Shown here piece by piece: positions 29,529 through 40,529 of a DNA stretch of 64,000 nt. Source of the stretch: Prochlorococcus marinus str. MIT 9301 (GTDB lineage: Bacteria > Cyanobacteriota > Cyanobacteriia > PCC-6307 > Cyanobiaceae); assembly GCF_000015965.1 (NCBI RefSeq), contig NC_009091.1, forward strand, positions 1,426,001 to 1,490,000, read 5' to 3'. The position numbers were made by a program, and so were the translations under genes. Each line of letters begins with the position of its first letter. The stretch's first letter is position 1. Under the pieces are notes generated by a model. The model saw nothing but the letters and a program-made list of their open reading frames with translations, did no database searches and was not told the origin of the DNA.

Positions 29529-30035
29529 ATGGGCCAGACTCTAGTTTTAAATGCATCTTATGAACCTTTAAACATCACTTCCTGGCGAAGAGCAGTAATT
29601 TTGATGATTAAAGGTAAAGCAGAAAGCTTAGAGGAAGATAAATCATATTCAATACATTGTGGCAGAAAATTGCCGACAGTTATAAGACTTCGCTACTACG
29701 TGAAGGTACCTTTTAGAGAGGTTTCTTTAACAAGAAAAAATATTCTTCTAAGAGATAATAATTCTTGCCAGTACTGTAACTATAGAGGTAGTGACCTATC
29801 AATAGATCATGTTTTACCGAGAAGTAGAGGTGGCACAGATAACTGGGAAAATGTCACAACAGCATGCCTCAGATGCAATGTACAAAAAGGTAACCGAACT
29901 CCAGAAGAGGCAAATATGCCCTTAAAACGTAAGCCTTATCGTCCATTAAGTAATCTAAATTTTGAAGCTACAAGACAAATTGACTCTGGCAAGCATAAAG
30001 AATGGAGTAAATACGTAATAGGGGTTGCAATCTAA
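29529..30035 (+). CDS. HNH endonuclease family protein
   Basis: About 168 aa from ATG 29529 (MGQTLVLNASYEPLN), where cyanobacterial homologues begin; in-frame upstream starts (TTG 29466, ATG 29478, ATG 29505) would add up to 21 residues. The C-terminal HNH fold has CQYC and CLRC zinc ligands around LSIDHVLPRSRGGTDNWEN and the catalytic DH. This is a conserved housekeeping-type HNH protein of unknown substrate in cyanobacteria rather than a homing endonuclease; no intron or intein is nearby. Confidence 0.82.
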   Translation: MGQTLVLNASYEPLNITSWRRAVILMIKGKAESLEEDKSYSIHCGRKLPTVIRLRYYVKVPFREVSLTRKNILLRDNNSCQYCNYRGSDLSIDHVLPRSRGGTDNWENVTTACLRCNVQKGNRTPEEANMPLKRKPYRPLSNLNFEATRQIDSGKHKEWSKYVIGVAI

Positions 30036-30044
30036 TAAAAAATC

Positions 30045-31139
30045 TTAATTTACTCCTTTATTAAAATCTTCCATCATTCTTTTTTGTTCTTGCGCTATGC
30101 ATGCATTAATCACTTCATCTAATTGACCAGCAAGAATTGGCTCAAGAGAAAAATTGGAACCTAATCTGTGATCAGTTGTCCTGTTATCTTTAAAATTATA
30201 AGTTCTGATTTTTTCACTTCTATCGCCTGTTCCAACCTGGGAAAGCCTTTGTGATCTCTCTTTTGCATTGGCTTCTTTTAATTGAATTTCATACAATTTA
30301 GCTCTTAAAATTTCCATTGCTCGTTCGCGATTTTGCAATTGTGATCTCTCTTGAGTACAAAAAACTCTTATTCCTGTAGGCTTGTGGAGAAGATCAATAG
30401 CTGTCTCTACCTTATTAACATTTTGTCCACCTGCACCTCCTGATCTTGCTGTTCCAACCTCTAGATCTGTTGGATCAATTTTAACCTCAACAGGATCAGC
30501 CTCAGGCATTACGGCAACTGTAGCAGTAGAGGTGTGGACTCTACCTTGAGATTCAGTAGCTGGAACTCTTTGGACTCTATGTACACCAGCCTCAAATTTA
30601 AGTTGACTATATACAGAATCTCCCTTAACAGAGATAACTAACTCCTTAAATCCACCCATATCTGACTCGGAAGCACTAACAGGTTTTACAGACCATCCAA
30701 TTTTTTGTCCATATCTTTCATACATTCTTGCTAAATCACCAGCCCAAATACAAGCCTCGTTACCTCCAGCACCGGCTCTGATTTCTAACATTACACTTCT
30801 TTCATCTCTTGGGTCTTTTGGCAATAAGGCGATTGTAGTTTTTTGAATCAGTTCACTCTTAGATTCCTCTAGTGTTATTAACTCCTCATTTATCAAAGAT
30901 TCCATTTCTTTATCATTTCTATTCTCTTTTAGTAGATTTTTTGAATCTTCGATTTCTTTATCAGTATCAAGCAACTTATTAAAATCAAGCACCAAAGGTT
31001 CCAATTTTGATCTTTCTCTTGCTATTGATTCTAATTTTTTTGGATCATTAGCTATATCAGGATCTGCAAGTTGCACTTCCAAATTTTCAAAACTTTCTGA
31101 AGCAGTTTTCAACCTTGCAATTAATGTTGAGTATTCCAA
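30045..31139 (-). CDS. prfA: Peptide chain release factor 1
   Basis: 364 aa. Reads UAA and UAG. The hydrolysis motif GGQ lies in [15 protein letters not shown], and the stop-codon recognition motif is PAT ([14 protein letters not shown]), matching RF1 rather than RF2. Last gene of the long minus-strand ribosomal run, 27 bp after rpmE. Convergent with the HNH gene, 9 bp apart. Confidence 0.98.
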   Translation of the reverse strand: MEYSTLIARLKTASESFENLEVQLADPDIANDPKKLESIARERSKLEPLVLDFNKLLDTDKEIEDSKNLLKENRNDKEMESLINEELITLEESKSELIQKTTIALLPKDPRDERSVMLEIRAGAGGNEACIWAGDLARMYERYGQKIGWSVKPVSASESDMGGFKELVISVKGDSVYSQLKFEAGVHRVQRVPATESQGRVHTSTATVAVMPEADPVEVKIDPTDLEVGTARSGGAGGQNVNKVETAIDLLHKPTGIRVFCTQERSQLQNRERAMEILRAKLYEIQLKEANAKERSQRLSQVGTGDRSEKIRTYNFKDNRTTDHRLGSNFSLEPILAGQLDEVINACIAQEQKRMMEDFNKGVN

Positions 31140-31166
31140 TTGAAATTGTGCTTAATTTTGAAAATT

Positions 31167-31427
31167 CTATTTTTTAGAATCTTTTTCTTCTTTTTGATCT
31201 TTTGATTCGGATGAATTAGCTGAACCCATTCCATATTTTTTCATAAACCTATCAACTCTTCCTTCTGTATCAAGAATCTTTTGAGTTCCAGTGAAGAATG
31301 GATGATTGCCACTCCAAACATCAACATGTAATTCAGGCTGCGTGGAACCAGTAGTCATTACAACTTCTCCATTACAAATAACTTTTGCATCTGGATACCA
31401 TTTTGGGTGTATTTCTGATTTTGGCAT
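31167..31427 (-). CDS. rpmE: 50S ribosomal protein L31, zinc-free form
   Basis: 86 aa. IHPKWYPDAK, HPFFTGTQK and GRVDRFMKKYG identify L31. The zinc-binding CxC and CxxC pairs of the E. coli protein are replaced here: VICNGE keeps one Cys, and DVWSGNHPFF has none. This makes it a C-minus L31. The C-terminal Lys/Glu/Ser tail is an extension. It is followed by prfA. Confidence 0.97.
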   Translation of the reverse strand: MPKSEIHPKWYPDAKVICNGEVVMTTGSTQPELHVDVWSGNHPFFTGTQKILDTEGRVDRFMKKYGMGSANSSESKDQKEEKDSKK

Positions 31428-31440
31428 AATTTAAATTCCT

Positions 31441-31851
31441 TTAACGTTTTGAGAATTGAGGAGCTTTTCTTGCTTTTTTAAGGCCATATTTTCTTCTTTC
31501 CTTAGCTCTAGGATCTCTACTAAGATGGCCTTCCGTTTTTAGCGGTTTCCTATTGTCAGGAGATAATTCGCAAAGTGCTCGAGCTGCACCTTGCTTAATA
31601 GCATCTGCTTGACCAGTCAATCCACCACCAAAAACATTTACATACATATCATAAGAATTTTCAAGGCCTAATGTTTGCAAAGGTGCTTTTATTGAATTTA
31701 AGTGTAGAGGATTAAAGTTTAAGTAATCATCTCCAGCACGACCATTAATTTTTATTAGACCATTTCCTGGAATCAAGCGAACTCTAGCTACTGAAGTTTT
31801 TCTTCTTCCAGTTCCCCAATACACAGCTTTGTTTTTTATTTGACTATTCAT
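31441..31851 (-). CDS. rpsI: 30S ribosomal protein S9
   Basis: 136 aa. [35 protein letters not shown] and the basic C-terminus [19 protein letters not shown] are S9 signatures; the terminal KR contacts the P-site tRNA anticodon. Follows rplM by 9 bp, the near-universal L13-S9 pair. Confidence 0.99.
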   Translation of the reverse strand: MNSQIKNKAVYWGTGRRKTSVARVRLIPGNGLIKINGRAGDDYLNFNPLHLNSIKAPLQTLGLENSYDMYVNVFGGGLTGQADAIKQGAARALCELSPDNRKPLKTEGHLSRDPRAKERRKYGLKKARKAPQFSKR

Positions 31852-31860
31852 TTTGATAAA

Positions 31861-32292
31861 TTAACTATTTAATAATACAGGATTCTGAGCAGCATGAGGA
31901 TGATCAGCACCTTTATAAACTTTTAGTTTTTTAAATTGCTGTCTCCCTAAAGAGTTATGAGGCAGCATACCCTTAACAGCTTGTTCGATTATTCTTTCAG
32001 GAATTCTTTCTTGTAAAGACTCAAATTTTTCAATTTTCATTCCTCCTGGTCTTCCAGAATGTCTCCTGTACAATTTTTGTGATGCTTTTTTACCTGTTAC
32101 TTCAACTTTCTCGGCATTTACTACAATGACAAAATCTCCAGTATCTAGATGAGGTGTAAATGTTGGTTTATTCTTACCTCTTAATACAGTCGCAATTTCT
32201 GTAGCAAGTCTTCCAAGCGTCTTATCTTTTGCGTCAACTAAAAACCAATTTCTTTCAATTGTTTCTAAAGATGGAGTAATTGTTTTATTCAT
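31861..32292 (-). CDS. rplM: 50S ribosomal protein L13
   Basis: 143 aa. [19 protein letters not shown], the [18 protein letters not shown] block and [19 protein letters not shown] are typical L13. In the L13-S9 pair. A 115-bp gap separates it from truA upstream and may hold its own promoter, though no clear signal was found. Confidence 0.99.
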   Translation of the reverse strand: MNKTITPSLETIERNWFLVDAKDKTLGRLATEIATVLRGKNKPTFTPHLDTGDFVIVVNAEKVEVTGKKASQKLYRRHSGRPGGMKIEKFESLQERIPERIIEQAVKGMLPHNSLGRQQFKKLKVYKGADHPHAAQNPVLLNS

Positions 32293-32407
32293 TTACCAAA
32301 TTTCTGCGAATAAAATTTAAATTAGTCTTAAATTCTACCTTACTGAAGGAATATTAAACAACAGTTTTGAATGATTTACACAAAAAATTCGCTTAATTAA
32401 ACCTTAC

Positions 32408-33214
32408 TTAAGAAAAACCCTTAATTATAAATACAGGAAAAAAATCATTGTTATTAATCTTTTTAAAAACATTTTCTTCATAAACAGCATTTACAAAACA
32501 TAACCCCTTAGCTGGAGCAGATTCTTTAACATCATTTTTCTTTTTGTTTACCCATCTATCTGTAAAAATTTCTGGCGATATTTTATTTTCTCCAACTAAA
32601 ACTAGTTGACCAATAATTAGGCGAACCATTCCATATAAAAAACCAGTAGCTTTAATATCAACAAAAATCAAATCTTCTACTCTTTTTATATCTATATTTT
32701 TTATTTTTGTAATTGAGTTTGTTCTATTACTACCAGTTTTCTGAAAAGCAAAAAAATCATGTTCTCCTATCATTTGCCTTGATGCATTTAACATTAAAAC
32801 TTCATCTAATACTTTTTGATATCTATGCCATGACCAATTATCGATGAACAAGTTTGGAAATTTACTGTTATTAATGACATATCGATAGTGTCTATACAGA
32901 GCTGAATAGCATGCATGCCAGCTATCTTTTACCTCAATTGATTCCAAGATCCTAATTGATGAGGGTAAAAGACTATTTAAGACATCAGAATAACTATTTC
33001 CTGGAACAACACAATCAACATCACAGTGTACTACTTGACCTGATGCATGAACACCAGCATCAGTCCTCCCTGCTGCAAAAGTCTGCACTGTATGATTTGT
33101 AATCTTTAAGAGAGCTCTGTCTAAAATTTCTTGAACAGTAGTTGCATTTTTTTGTTTTTGCCAACCTGAATAATGAGATCCATCATATTGGACTAGTAAA
33201 GCTACCCTTTTCAA
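32408..33214 (-). CDS. truA: tRNA pseudouridine synthase A
   Basis: 268 aa. Makes pseudouridine at tRNA positions 38-40. The catalytic aspartate is in AAGRTDAGVHASGQVVH, with YDGSHYSGWQKQ at the N-terminus and FLYGMVRLIIGQLV near the C-terminus. It lies in the ribosomal cluster between rplQ and rplM, a common cyanobacterial position. Confidence 0.97.
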   Translation of the reverse strand: MKRVALLVQYDGSHYSGWQKQKNATTVQEILDRALLKITNHTVQTFAAGRTDAGVHASGQVVHCDVDCVVPGNSYSDVLNSLLPSSIRILESIEVKDSWHACYSALYRHYRYVINNSKFPNLFIDNWSWHRYQKVLDEVLMLNASRQMIGEHDFFAFQKTGSNRTNSITKIKNIDIKRVEDLIFVDIKATGFLYGMVRLIIGQLVLVGENKISPEIFTDRWVNKKKNDVKESAPAKGLCFVNAVYEENVFKKINNNDFFPVFIIKGFS

Positions 33215-33252
33215 AAGTTATTTTTTAGTAAAAGCCCATTTAATTAACTAAC

Positions 33253-33603
33253 TTAAACAAGCTCGATTATAGCCATCTGAGCGTTATCACCTTTTCTAGA
33301 TACAGTTCTAACAATGCGTGTATATCCACCATTTCTATCTCCATATCTTTCCTTCGCTTTTTCAAATAATGAATGAACTAATTTTTTATCATAAATGTAT
33401 CCAATAGCCCTTCTCCTAGAAGCCAAACTTCCCTCTTTGGCGAGTGAAATCATTCTTTCAGCTTCATTTCTTAAAGCTTTTGCCCTAGCTTTTGTTGTCG
33501 TTACTCTACCTTCTCTAATTAATTGTGTAGTTAAACCTCTCAGAAGTGCTTTCCTCTGATCAGCAGGTTTACTTAATAATGGAATTCTAAGTTGGTGTCT
33601 CAT
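33253..33603 (-). CDS. rplQ: 50S ribosomal protein L17
   Basis: 116 aa. [20 protein letters not shown], the [18 protein letters not shown] block and the C-terminal [16 protein letters not shown] identify L17. Located 14 bp after rpoA as in the standard alpha operon. Confidence 0.99.
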   Translation of the reverse strand: MRHQLRIPLLSKPADQRKALLRGLTTQLIREGRVTTTKARAKALRNEAERMISLAKEGSLASRRRAIGYIYDKKLVHSLFEKAKERYGDRNGGYTRIVRTVSRKGDNAQMAIIELV

Positions 33604-33617
33604 AATCTTAAAAATTG

Positions 33618-34556
33618 TTAAACAGATGTTCTGCTTTGTGGAATAGAAATGCCAATGCGCTCAAGAGCTTCAATCACCTCATCTGCAGATTTAGAGCCAA
33701 AGTTCTTAATTTCAAGAAGATCTTCATAGCTAAAGCCCATTAAATCTGAAACTGAGTTAACTTGCGCCCGTTTCAAACAATTATATGCTCTAACGGACAA
33801 GTTTAGTTCCTCGAGAGGAATTTGAGCTTCAGGAGATGGTTCAGGTTCTTCAGGGATTTCTTCAACCATTGTTACAGTAGCGAGGGGTTGGAAGAGTTCT
33901 ATTAATTGGTTTGCAGCTTCAGCAATAGCATCGTCAGGACTGGTTGAGCCATCTGTTACTACTTCCATTTTTAATCTTTCTCTTCCCGTTCCGCCTTCTG
34001 CTACAGCAGTTTCATCAATCGTAAAGTTCACTCTCTTCACCGGCATAAATACAGCATCTATTTGAAGCAAATCAATGGCAGTTGTCTCTTCACTCTTTCG
34101 GTCGACGGGTCTATATCCAACGCCTCTTTCAACATGGATTTCCAACTCTAAGTTATGACCCTCCTGAATAGTCGCAATCGGTTTTTCGCCGTCAACAATT
34201 TCAACTTGAGAGGAGAATTGAATGTCATTAGCCTTCACCTCCATTGGACCACTAGCTACTAACCTGCCGATTTCGAGCTCTGGATTAGTGCTATTTATTG
34301 ATAGTTGCTTGCAATTAAGAAGAATATCTAAAACGTCTTCTCTAACTCCAGGAATAGTGGCATATTCATGATTAATTCCTGCTATTCTTACTGCAGTAAC
34401 TGCACTCCCTTCAAGTCCTCCCATAAGGACTCTTCTAAGAGAATTACCCAAAGTTGTAGCTTGTCCCCTTTCTAGAGGGCCAATTAAAAAAGTTCCTGTT
34501 TGGGAGCGATCATCTGCTATTTGATGGTCGATTCTTTCAATCTGGTATTGCAACAC
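33618..34556 (-). CDS. rpoA: RNA polymerase alpha subunit
   Basis: 312 aa. The N-terminal assembly domain contains [19 protein letters not shown] and the C-terminal domain (about 240-305) has the [16 protein letters not shown] and [16 protein letters not shown] helices that contact DNA and activators. Start choice is firm: the conserved block [16 protein letters not shown] follows directly. Follows rpsK by 50 bp. Confidence 0.99.
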   Translation of the reverse strand: MLQYQIERIDHQIADDRSQTGTFLIGPLERGQATTLGNSLRRVLMGGLEGSAVTAVRIAGINHEYATIPGVREDVLDILLNCKQLSINSTNPELEIGRLVASGPMEVKANDIQFSSQVEIVDGEKPIATIQEGHNLELEIHVERGVGYRPVDRKSEETTAIDLLQIDAVFMPVKRVNFTIDETAVAEGGTGRERLKMEVVTDGSTSPDDAIAEAANQLIELFQPLATVTMVEEIPEEPEPSPEAQIPLEELNLSVRAYNCLKRAQVNSVSDLMGFSYEDLLEIKNFGSKSADEVIEALERIGISIPQSRTSV

Positions 34557-34606
34557 GGAAAATAATGAGGTTAAGAGGTTTTTAGGGGGGTGAGAATGGT
34601 TAAGAT

Positions 34607-34999
34607 CTAAACGCGTCTCCGTTTAGGTCTTCTACATCCATTATGAGGTAATGGAGTTACATCTCTTATTAGAGTTATTTCTAATCCGGCCACTTGTAAA
34701 GCTCTTATGGCCGTTTCCCTACCTGCGCCCGGCCCTCTAACTAGTACTTCTATTTGTCTCATACCTTGATCAAGTGCTCTTCTAGCTGCAGCTTCGGCAG
34801 CTGTTTGAGCAGCAAACGGCGTCCCTTTCCTAGCGCCTTTAAATCCACTTGCGCCTGCAGAAGACCAAGAAATTACATGACCAGAGGTGTCAGTAATTGA
34901 GACGATAGTATTATTAAATGTGCTTTGGATGTGTACCACACCATTTGGTACATTACGTTTAGATTTCTTTGAACCTGTTTTTTTTACTGTAGCTGGCAT
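34607..34999 (-). CDS. rpsK: 30S ribosomal protein S11
   Basis: 130 aa. [34 protein letters not shown] and the terminal [15 protein letters not shown] are diagnostic. Platform protein of the 30S subunit. In the S13-S11-alpha order of the alpha operon. Confidence 0.99.
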   Translation of the reverse strand: MPATVKKTGSKKSKRNVPNGVVHIQSTFNNTIVSITDTSGHVISWSSAGASGFKGARKGTPFAAQTAAEAAARRALDQGMRQIEVLVRGPGAGRETAIRALQVAGLEITLIRDVTPLPHNGCRRPKRRRV

Positions 35000-35043
35000 G
35001 ATTTTTTAAGTTAATACTTCAATTTGTAAATAGATTTAGTTAA

Positions 35044-35409
35044 TTATTTTTTTCTACCGGCAACCGTTTTCCTAGAACCCCTTCTTGTTCTTGCATTGGT
35101 TCTAGTTCTTTGACCCCTTACTGGAAGACTCATTCTATGTCTTCTTCCTCTTACGCACCCTATATCTTGTAGACGTTTTAAAGCCATTCCTTCTTTTCTT
35201 CTCAAATCCCCTTCTAAAGTGAATTCTTCTGTGGCACCTCTTAGTTTTTGGACATCAGAATCTGAAAGGTCTTTGACGCGAGTATCGGGGTTTACACCCG
35301 TATTAGCAAGAATTAGCTTTGATCTCGTTAAACCAATTCCATAGACGTATGTAAGTGCAATTTCAACTCGCTTTTCGCGAGGTATGTCAATTCCTGCAAT
35401 CCTGGCCAC
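35044..35409 (-). CDS. rpsM: 30S ribosomal protein S13
   Basis: 121 aa. [21 protein letters not shown] (opening), YGIG with the H2TH fold, and the basic tail [18 protein letters not shown] that contacts the P-site tRNA. Starts 41 bp downstream of rpmJ. Confidence 0.99.
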   Translation of the reverse strand: MARIAGIDIPREKRVEIALTYVYGIGLTRSKLILANTGVNPDTRVKDLSDSDVQKLRGATEEFTLEGDLRRKEGMALKRLQDIGCVRGRRHRMSLPVRGQRTRTNARTRRGSRKTVAGRKK

Positions 35410-35440
35410 GTGTTTTGAATAAATGAAAGTTTAAATTTGA

Positions 35441-35457
35441 GGGTTTAAATTTAACCC
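35441..35457 (-). other. Inverted repeat at the rpmJ stop codon
   Basis: GGGTTTAAATTTAACCC, a near-perfect palindrome overlapping the rpmJ stop codon (35451-35453). It could form a hairpin at the end of rpmJ in the message, but there is no T-run and the stem would have almost no loop, so a role as terminator is unlikely. Confidence 0.35.
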
Positions 35458-35567
35458 TGACGCTGTTTATTGCGAGGTCTTTTCTTGTTAATAACATAGA
35501 TTTTACCTCTTCTCCTCACGATCTGATCGTCAGGACTAATTTTTTTGACTGAAGATCGGACCTTCAT
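35451..35567 (-). CDS. rpmJ: 50S ribosomal protein L36, zinc-free form
   Basis: 38 aa, below the usual length cut-off. Translation begins [20 protein letters not shown] and ends [12 protein letters not shown], matching L36. The zinc ligands Cys-x-x-Cys, Cys and His of the C-plus form are replaced by SPDD and N residues, so it should not bind zinc. Located between adk and rpsM as in other cyanobacteria; infA is absent from this spot. Confidence 0.95.
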   Translation of the reverse strand: MKVRSSVKKISPDDQIVRRRGKIYVINKKRPRNKQRQG

Positions 35568-35612
35568 AGGGGTTTAACAAATATAACGTTAATATTACAT
35601 TCTACATCATCA

Positions 35613-36161
35613 TCAAGCCATTTTTTGTTTGATATCAGATGAAATAGTTTTTAAATCTCTATCAGCATCAATATATTCTATCAATGAGAGATCCTTAAAA
35701 TATTGAATTAATGGTTCTGTAGTTTTTTTATAAATATCAACTCTTGTTCTAATTGTCTCTTCAGTATCATCTTTTCTACCTCTTAAAAGCAAACGCTTAA
35801 TTAGTACTTCTTCTGGAATATCTAGATAAAAAACTAATTCCAAAGGTTGATTTATTTCATTCAAGACTTCATTCAATGAATTTGCTTGAGATAAATTTCT
35901 TGGGTAACCATCTAGAATCCAACCTTTATTATCCTTGACTAAATTTTGTCTTACTATCTTTAATACGAGTTCATCGCTAACGAGTTCCCCTCGATTCATA
36001 ATATCTTTTACCTGAATACCAAGGGCAGTATTCATTTCGATTTCTTTTCTTAATAATTCACCCGTAGAGAGGTGTAAATAAGAATTACTTTGACTTATCA
36101 ATTCTGCTTGAGTCCCTTTCCCTGCTCCAGGGGCTCCTAAAAATAGTATATGTTTCTTCAT
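35613..36161 (-). CDS. adk: Adenylate kinase (short form)
   Basis: 182 aa. P-loop [12 protein letters not shown], the [13 protein letters not shown]-binding block and [10 protein letters not shown] are intact. The lid is short ([18 protein letters not shown]) without the zinc-finger lid of long adenylate kinases. Its ATG overlaps the secY TAA by one base (TAATG), so translation is probably coupled. Confidence 0.98.
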   Translation of the reverse strand: MKKHILFLGAPGAGKGTQAELISQSNSYLHLSTGELLRKEIEMNTALGIQVKDIMNRGELVSDELVLKIVRQNLVKDNKGWILDGYPRNLSQANSLNEVLNEINQPLELVFYLDIPEEVLIKRLLLRGRKDDTEETIRTRVDIYKKTTEPLIQYFKDLSLIEYIDADRDLKTISSDIKQKMA

Positions 36162-37480
36162 TAATTGTTAATTAATCCCTCATACCTTTGTGAAATAACA
36201 TAAGTTTGAATTTGCTTAGCAGTATCTATAGCAACACCCACAAGAATAAGTAATGAAGTTGCTCCTAGACCTTGAAAGGTCTGAACATTTGTAGCTCTCT
36301 CTACTGCAGCAGGGATTATAGCGACTGAACCCAGAAATAATCCTCCCAATAAAGTCAACCTATTTTGTATACCTGATAGGTAGTTTGCTGTATTAGTTCC
36401 TGGTCTAACTCCCGGTATCGCTACTCCTCCTTTCTTTAAATTCGAAGCTACATCAACTGGATTGATGGTAAGAGATGCATAAAAATAGGAAAACCCCAAA
36501 ATCAAAGAGAAGAATGTAAGAGCATATGGCCATGGATTAGAAGATCCTGGATTTAAACTACTGGCTAACTTAATTAAGACTGGATTACCCGTAACATTTG
36601 CAATAGTTATAGGTAAAAAGATTAAAGCAGATGCAAATATGATAGGCATGACTCCTCCTGCATTTAATTTCAAGGGTAAATAACTTTGCCTTGTAGGAAG
36701 TAGTGTTGAAGTTCCTATCTGCCTTTTTGCACTAACAATAGGAATGCGTCTTGCTCCCTCTTGGACAAAAATGATCCCAACAATTGTCAGTAAAAATACT
36801 CCAAGTAAAACTGCTATACCTAAAACATCTCCTCTATCGCCAGTTTGAGCTTTTTCAATGGTTGAACTTAGAGCCTTAGGTAAAGTCGAAACAATATTCA
36901 AAAAAATTACCAATGAAGCTCCTTGACCTATCCCTTTCTCCGTAATAATTTCACTAAACCACATTACTAACATTGAGCCAGTAACTAAGGCAATGGAGGT
37001 TTGCAGGACAAAGGTAGTTTCACTTATTCCCTGAATAGCATATTGTTTGAGAATTAAGGAAAAAATTATACTTTGCAAAAAACCCCACCCTAATGAAACA
37101 TATCTAGTTATTTGAGCAATTTTTCTTCTTCCCGCTTCTCCTTCATTCTTTTGTAAATCTTCAAGAACAGGCAATGAAGCTGTGAGAAGCTGAATAATAA
37201 TTGATGCGTTGATAAAGGGAAGTATGCCTAATGCGAATATTCCTAAAGTTGAAATTCCTCCTCCAGTAAAAATATCTAAAAAACCTATTAATTGCCCCCC
37301 CTGATCTATAAAACTTTTAAAAGCAACCCTATCAATACCAGGCATAGGGATATATATACCAAGTCTTACTAAAAGGAGGAGACCTAAAGTAGTTAAAACT
37401 CTACTCCTTAGCTCTTTATTTAAAAATAATTGAGAAAGTATTTCAGAAGCGCTAGGATTTCTACTTTTGTTGACAAACAT
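36161..37480 (-). CDS. secY: Protein translocase subunit SecY
   Basis: 439 aa, ten transmembrane helices forming the SecYEG channel in cytoplasmic and thylakoid membranes. [12 protein letters not shown], the plug region with [23 protein letters not shown], and the C-terminal [21 protein letters not shown] are signatures. Lies between rplO and adk in the spc-type cluster. Confidence 0.98.
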   Translation of the reverse strand: MFVNKSRNPSASEILSQLFLNKELRSRVLTTLGLLLLVRLGIYIPMPGIDRVAFKSFIDQGGQLIGFLDIFTGGGISTLGIFALGILPFINASIIIQLLTASLPVLEDLQKNEGEAGRRKIAQITRYVSLGWGFLQSIIFSLILKQYAIQGISETTFVLQTSIALVTGSMLVMWFSEIITEKGIGQGASLVIFLNIVSTLPKALSSTIEKAQTGDRGDVLGIAVLLGVFLLTIVGIIFVQEGARRIPIVSAKRQIGTSTLLPTRQSYLPLKLNAGGVMPIIFASALIFLPITIANVTGNPVLIKLASSLNPGSSNPWPYALTFFSLILGFSYFYASLTINPVDVASNLKKGGVAIPGVRPGTNTANYLSGIQNRLTLLGGLFLGSVAIIPAAVERATNVQTFQGLGATSLLILVGVAIDTAKQIQTYVISQRYEGLINN

Positions 37481-37509
37481 TTTAAAGCTTACCTAAATTT
37501 TTAGTAAAT

Positions 37510-37968
37510 TTATTTATTATTTATAAGCTCGCAGGATCCACCTGCGTCCTCAATTTTTTGTTTTGCAACTTTTGTAAATGCATGAGCTTGAACTTTTAAC
37601 TTTACATTAAGTTTTCCGTTACCAAGAATTTTTAAAGGGAATTTTGGCTTGAAGATTAATCCTTTCTTAACTAGTGAGTCTAGGTTAACAGTATCGTTAT
37701 CTTTGAAATCATTTAATTTTTCTAAATTAATTATGGAAAAGTTTTTTTGATTAATTATTTCAAAGTGCTTTAATTTTGGAACTCTTCTATATAAGGGCAT
37801 TTGGCCACCTTCAAAACCTGGACGTGTAGGTCTTCCAGAACGTGACTTTTGTCCTCTCATTCCAAAACCACATGATGCACCCTGACCGGCTGCAATGCCT
37901 CTACCCTTTCTTAATTTTTTCTTTCTCGAGCCAGAGTTTGATTTAAGTGTATTTAATGTTGAAGTCAT
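37510..37968 (-). CDS. rplO: 50S ribosomal protein L15
   Basis: 152 aa from the ATG at 37968 ([11 protein letters not shown]). An upstream in-frame ATG at 37992 would make the gene overlap rpsE by 20 bp and adds unconserved residues. [16 protein letters not shown], the [10 protein letters not shown] and [16 protein letters not shown] blocks are diagnostic. It directly follows rpsE, with no rpmD (L30) between them. Confidence 0.97.
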   Translation of the reverse strand: MTSTLNTLKSNSGSRKKKLRKGRGIAAGQGASCGFGMRGQKSRSGRPTRPGFEGGQMPLYRRVPKLKHFEIINQKNFSIINLEKLNDFKDNDTVNLDSLVKKGLIFKPKFPLKILGNGKLNVKLKVQAHAFTKVAKQKIEDAGGSCELINNK

Positions 37969-37972
37969 AATT

Positions 37973-38593
37973 TTAAGAATAGAGCTGTTCAAGTGAGATG
38001 CCTCTTTCCTTAGAGGCAGATTTGTGTGTTCTTAATTGAGAAAGAGCTACCATAGCAGCTCTAGCATTATTCAAAGGTGTTTTGCTACCCAATCTTTTTG
38101 CTAAAACATTTTTTATGCCGGCTAATTCTAAAACAGTTCTTATTGAACCACCAGCAATTACACCTGTACCTGGGGCAGCTGGTCTAATTAGAACATTAGC
38201 AGCACCATCTCGACCTAAAGATAAAGTCGGTATTGAATTATTTGGTGTTAAAGGAACCCTAACAAGATTCTTTTTACCATCTGAAACTCCCTTTCTCACC
38301 GCACCAATAACATCCCCTGCCTTACCAACTCCAACTCCAACTTGACCTTTTTCGTTACCTACTACAACAATTGCTCTAAAACTCATTTTTTTCCCCCCCT
38401 TAACAGTCTTAGAAACGCGTCGAATTTGAACAACTCTTTCTTGCCAATCAGAATCTCTCTCTAGATTTTTTGAATCACCTCTTCTATTTCTTTTTCGATC
38501 ATTACGATTATTCTTTTTTTGTTCTACGGGCGTAGCTCCAGGAACATTATCGTTCTTGGATTGAATTTCTTGTTTTGTTGGAGTGTCAGTCAT
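37973..38593 (-). CDS. rpsE: 30S ribosomal protein S5
   Basis: 206 aa. The N-terminal ~45 residues are a hydrophilic cyanobacterial extension; then [20 protein letters not shown], the double-stranded RNA-binding [15 protein letters not shown] block, and [16 protein letters not shown]. Needed for decoding accuracy. Order L18-S5-L15 is standard except that L30 is missing. Confidence 0.99.
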   Translation of the reverse strand: MTDTPTKQEIQSKNDNVPGATPVEQKKNNRNDRKRNRRGDSKNLERDSDWQERVVQIRRVSKTVKGGKKMSFRAIVVVGNEKGQVGVGVGKAGDVIGAVRKGVSDGKKNLVRVPLTPNNSIPTLSLGRDGAANVLIRPAAPGTGVIAGGSIRTVLELAGIKNVLAKRLGSKTPLNNARAAMVALSQLRTHKSASKERGISLEQLYS

Positions 38594-38609
38594 AGTAAAA
38601 AATTAAGAG

Positions 38610-38978
38610 TTAGAATTCTAAGCCAGCTTCACGAGCAGCATCTGCAAGTGCCTTTACTCTCCCGTGATATAAATTACCTCCACGGTCAAAAATTACTTGC
38701 TTAATACCTTTTTTTATCGCTCTCTTTGCTAATAATTTTCCAACAATTGAAGAAGAATTACAATCAGAAGGTAATTTCTCAGATTTTTCTCTTAGTTCTT
38801 TATCAACAGTTGAAGCTGAGCAAATAGTTGTTTGAGCGCTATCATCTATAACCTGAGCATAAATATGGTTATTAGAGCGAAAAACAGACAATCTTGGACG
38901 AGTTGCATCTCCAATTAAGAATCTCCTTAATCTTCGATGTCTTTTTTGGGTTTGTAATTTCCTGGAAAGTTTGGTCAT
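38610..38978 (-). CDS. rplR: 50S ribosomal protein L18
   Basis: 122 aa. [34 protein letters not shown] and the end [20 protein letters not shown] are diagnostic of L18, which binds 5S rRNA. 14 bp separate it from rplF. Confidence 0.99.
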   Translation of the reverse strand: MTKLSRKLQTQKRHRRLRRFLIGDATRPRLSVFRSNNHIYAQVIDDSAQTTICSASTVDKELREKSEKLPSDCNSSSIVGKLLAKRAIKKGIKQVIFDRGGNLYHGRVKALADAAREAGLEF

Positions 38979-38992
38979 TTTTTTAGTTGGAA

Positions 38993-39532
38993 TTATTTTT
39001 TGCCAGATTTACCAGCTTTTCTGAGAATTCTCTCATCATGATATTTAATTCCTTTTCCTTTATATGGTTCTGGAGGTCTAATTGATCTGATTTTTGCTGC
39101 TTCATTACCAACAATTTCCTTATCAATTCCAGATACAGTAACGTTTGTATTACTCTCAACCTTGTATGTTATACCATCAGGGGGGATCATTTCTATAGGA
39201 TGACTATATCCTGCACTAACAACTAGATTTTTACCTTTTACTTGTGCTCTCGATCCAACGCCTACAATTTCAAGTTTTTTTGAAAAACCTTGACTAACCC
39301 CTTTAACCATATTTGCTATTAAAGCTCTACATAAACCATGTCTTTGCCTTGAGAAAATTTTGGTAGTAGTGGGACTTACGATAACAGTATTATCTTTTTT
39401 ATCAAAACTAACTCCTTCTGGCATCTGACGTTTTAACTCACCCTTAGGACCTTTAACTGTAACTGTTAATCCATCAAAATCAACAGATACTTTGTCTGGT
39501 ATCAGTACTGGTGTTTTTCCAATTCTTGACAT
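38993..39532 (-). CDS. rplF: 50S ribosomal protein L6
   Basis: 179 aa. [31 protein letters not shown] and the C-terminal [16 protein letters not shown] signature are intact. Located near the factor-binding site of the 50S subunit. Follows rpsH by 12 bp. Confidence 0.99.
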   Translation of the reverse strand: MSRIGKTPVLIPDKVSVDFDGLTVTVKGPKGELKRQMPEGVSFDKKDNTVIVSPTTTKIFSRQRHGLCRALIANMVKGVSQGFSKKLEIVGVGSRAQVKGKNLVVSAGYSHPIEMIPPDGITYKVESNTNVTVSGIDKEIVGNEAAKIRSIRPPEPYKGKGIKYHDERILRKAGKSGKK

Positions 39533-39544
39533 GATTAATCCTCC

Positions 39545-39946
39545 TTAATAAACATAGCAAAGTACTTCACCACCTATACCTTGCTTCCTAGCATCACGAT
39601 CACTCATGACACCTTTAGAAGTAGATATAATAGCAACTCCAAGACCTCCTAGTACTTTTGGTAAAGCTCTAGTATTTTTATAAATTCTCAAACCAGGTTT
39701 ACTAACTCTTTGCATGGATCGAATAGTAGGGAATTTATTCTTGCCACTATATTTCAGACCAAGTATTATTTGTGACTTATAGCCTTCACCTTCTTCATTA
39801 ATGTCAGAAATAAAACCCTCTTTTTGAAGTACTTTTGCAATACTTAGGGACATTTTTGAACTTGGGATTGATGTGGTTGTATGCTTTTTTTGACTCGCAT
39901 TTCTAATTCGAGTAAGCATATCTGAAATAGGATCGTGATTTGACAT
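39545..39946 (-). CDS. rpsH: 30S ribosomal protein S8
   Basis: 133 aa. [17 protein letters not shown] and the C-terminal [20 protein letters not shown] are S8 signatures. In E. coli S8 represses the spc operon by binding near the L5 start; here a hairpin stands just upstream of rplE. rpsN (S14) is absent between L5 and S8, as usual in cyanobacteria. Confidence 0.99.
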   Translation of the reverse strand: MSNHDPISDMLTRIRNASQKKHTTTSIPSSKMSLSIAKVLQKEGFISDINEEGEGYKSQIILGLKYSGKNKFPTIRSMQRVSKPGLRIYKNTRALPKVLGGLGVAIISTSKGVMSDRDARKQGIGGEVLCYVY

Positions 39947-39955
39947 GGTTTTAAT

Positions 39956-40495
39956 TTAATTCTTACTAAAAGGCATTCCTAACTCTTGCAAGAGAGCTTT
40001 ACCCTCTTGATCTGATCTCGCACTAGTGACAATAGTTATATCCATACCTCTTATTGAATCTATTTTATCAAAAGAGATTTCAGGAAAAATTAATTGCTCT
40101 TTCACTCCAACGGTGTAATTCCCCCTCCCATCAAAACTTTTTGGATTAACTCCTCTAAAGTCTCTTATTCTTGGTAAAGCTAGATTTATAAATCTCTCTA
40201 AAAAGGAATACATCCTGTCACCTCTCAAAGTTACAGTACAACCAATTGGCATACCCTCACGAATTTTAAAACCCGCGATAGCTTTTTTGGCCCTAGTTAC
40301 TAGTGCCTTTTGCCCTGTAATTGTTGCCATTTCATTCAAGGAAGCCTCTAAAGCTTTTGAATTTGAAGCTGCCTCACCAAGACCTCTGTTAACGTTGACT
40401 TTGACAACTTTAGGTACTTGATGAATATTTTTAAGACCAAGGTCTTTTAAAAGTTTTGGTCTAATTGATTCTTTGTAGCGATTTTTTAGAGTCAT
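39956..40495 (-). CDS. rplE: 50S ribosomal protein L5
   Basis: 179 aa. [37 protein letters not shown] and [16 protein letters not shown] are diagnostic. Binds 5S rRNA and P-site tRNA. The 75-bp gap to rplX is the widest inside the S10-spc part of the cluster and holds a hairpin. Confidence 0.99.
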   Translation of the reverse strand: MTLKNRYKESIRPKLLKDLGLKNIHQVPKVVKVNVNRGLGEAASNSKALEASLNEMATITGQKALVTRAKKAIAGFKIREGMPIGCTVTLRGDRMYSFLERFINLALPRIRDFRGVNPKSFDGRGNYTVGVKEQLIFPEISFDKIDSIRGMDITIVTSARSDQEGKALLQELGMPFSKN

Positions 40496-40507
40496 AATTT
40501 TTTTGTT

Positions 40508-40529
40508 AATTCTGGTCTTTGTCAGAATT
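40508..40529 (-). promoter_or_regulatory. Hairpin just upstream of rplE (possible spc-operon regulator)
   Basis: AATTCTG (40508-40514) and CAGAATT (40523-40529) form a perfect 7-bp stem with an 8-base loop, ending 13 bp before the rplE ATG on the minus strand. No T-run follows. In E. coli, S8 controls the spc operon at the L5 translation start, so the position is suggestive, but the sequence does not visibly match the known S8 site. Confidence 0.4.

Noticed and set aside
29529..30035. Homing endonuclease or restriction enzyme
   Set aside because: No intron, intein or methylase nearby; the protein matches a stand-alone HNH family widely conserved in cyanobacteria.
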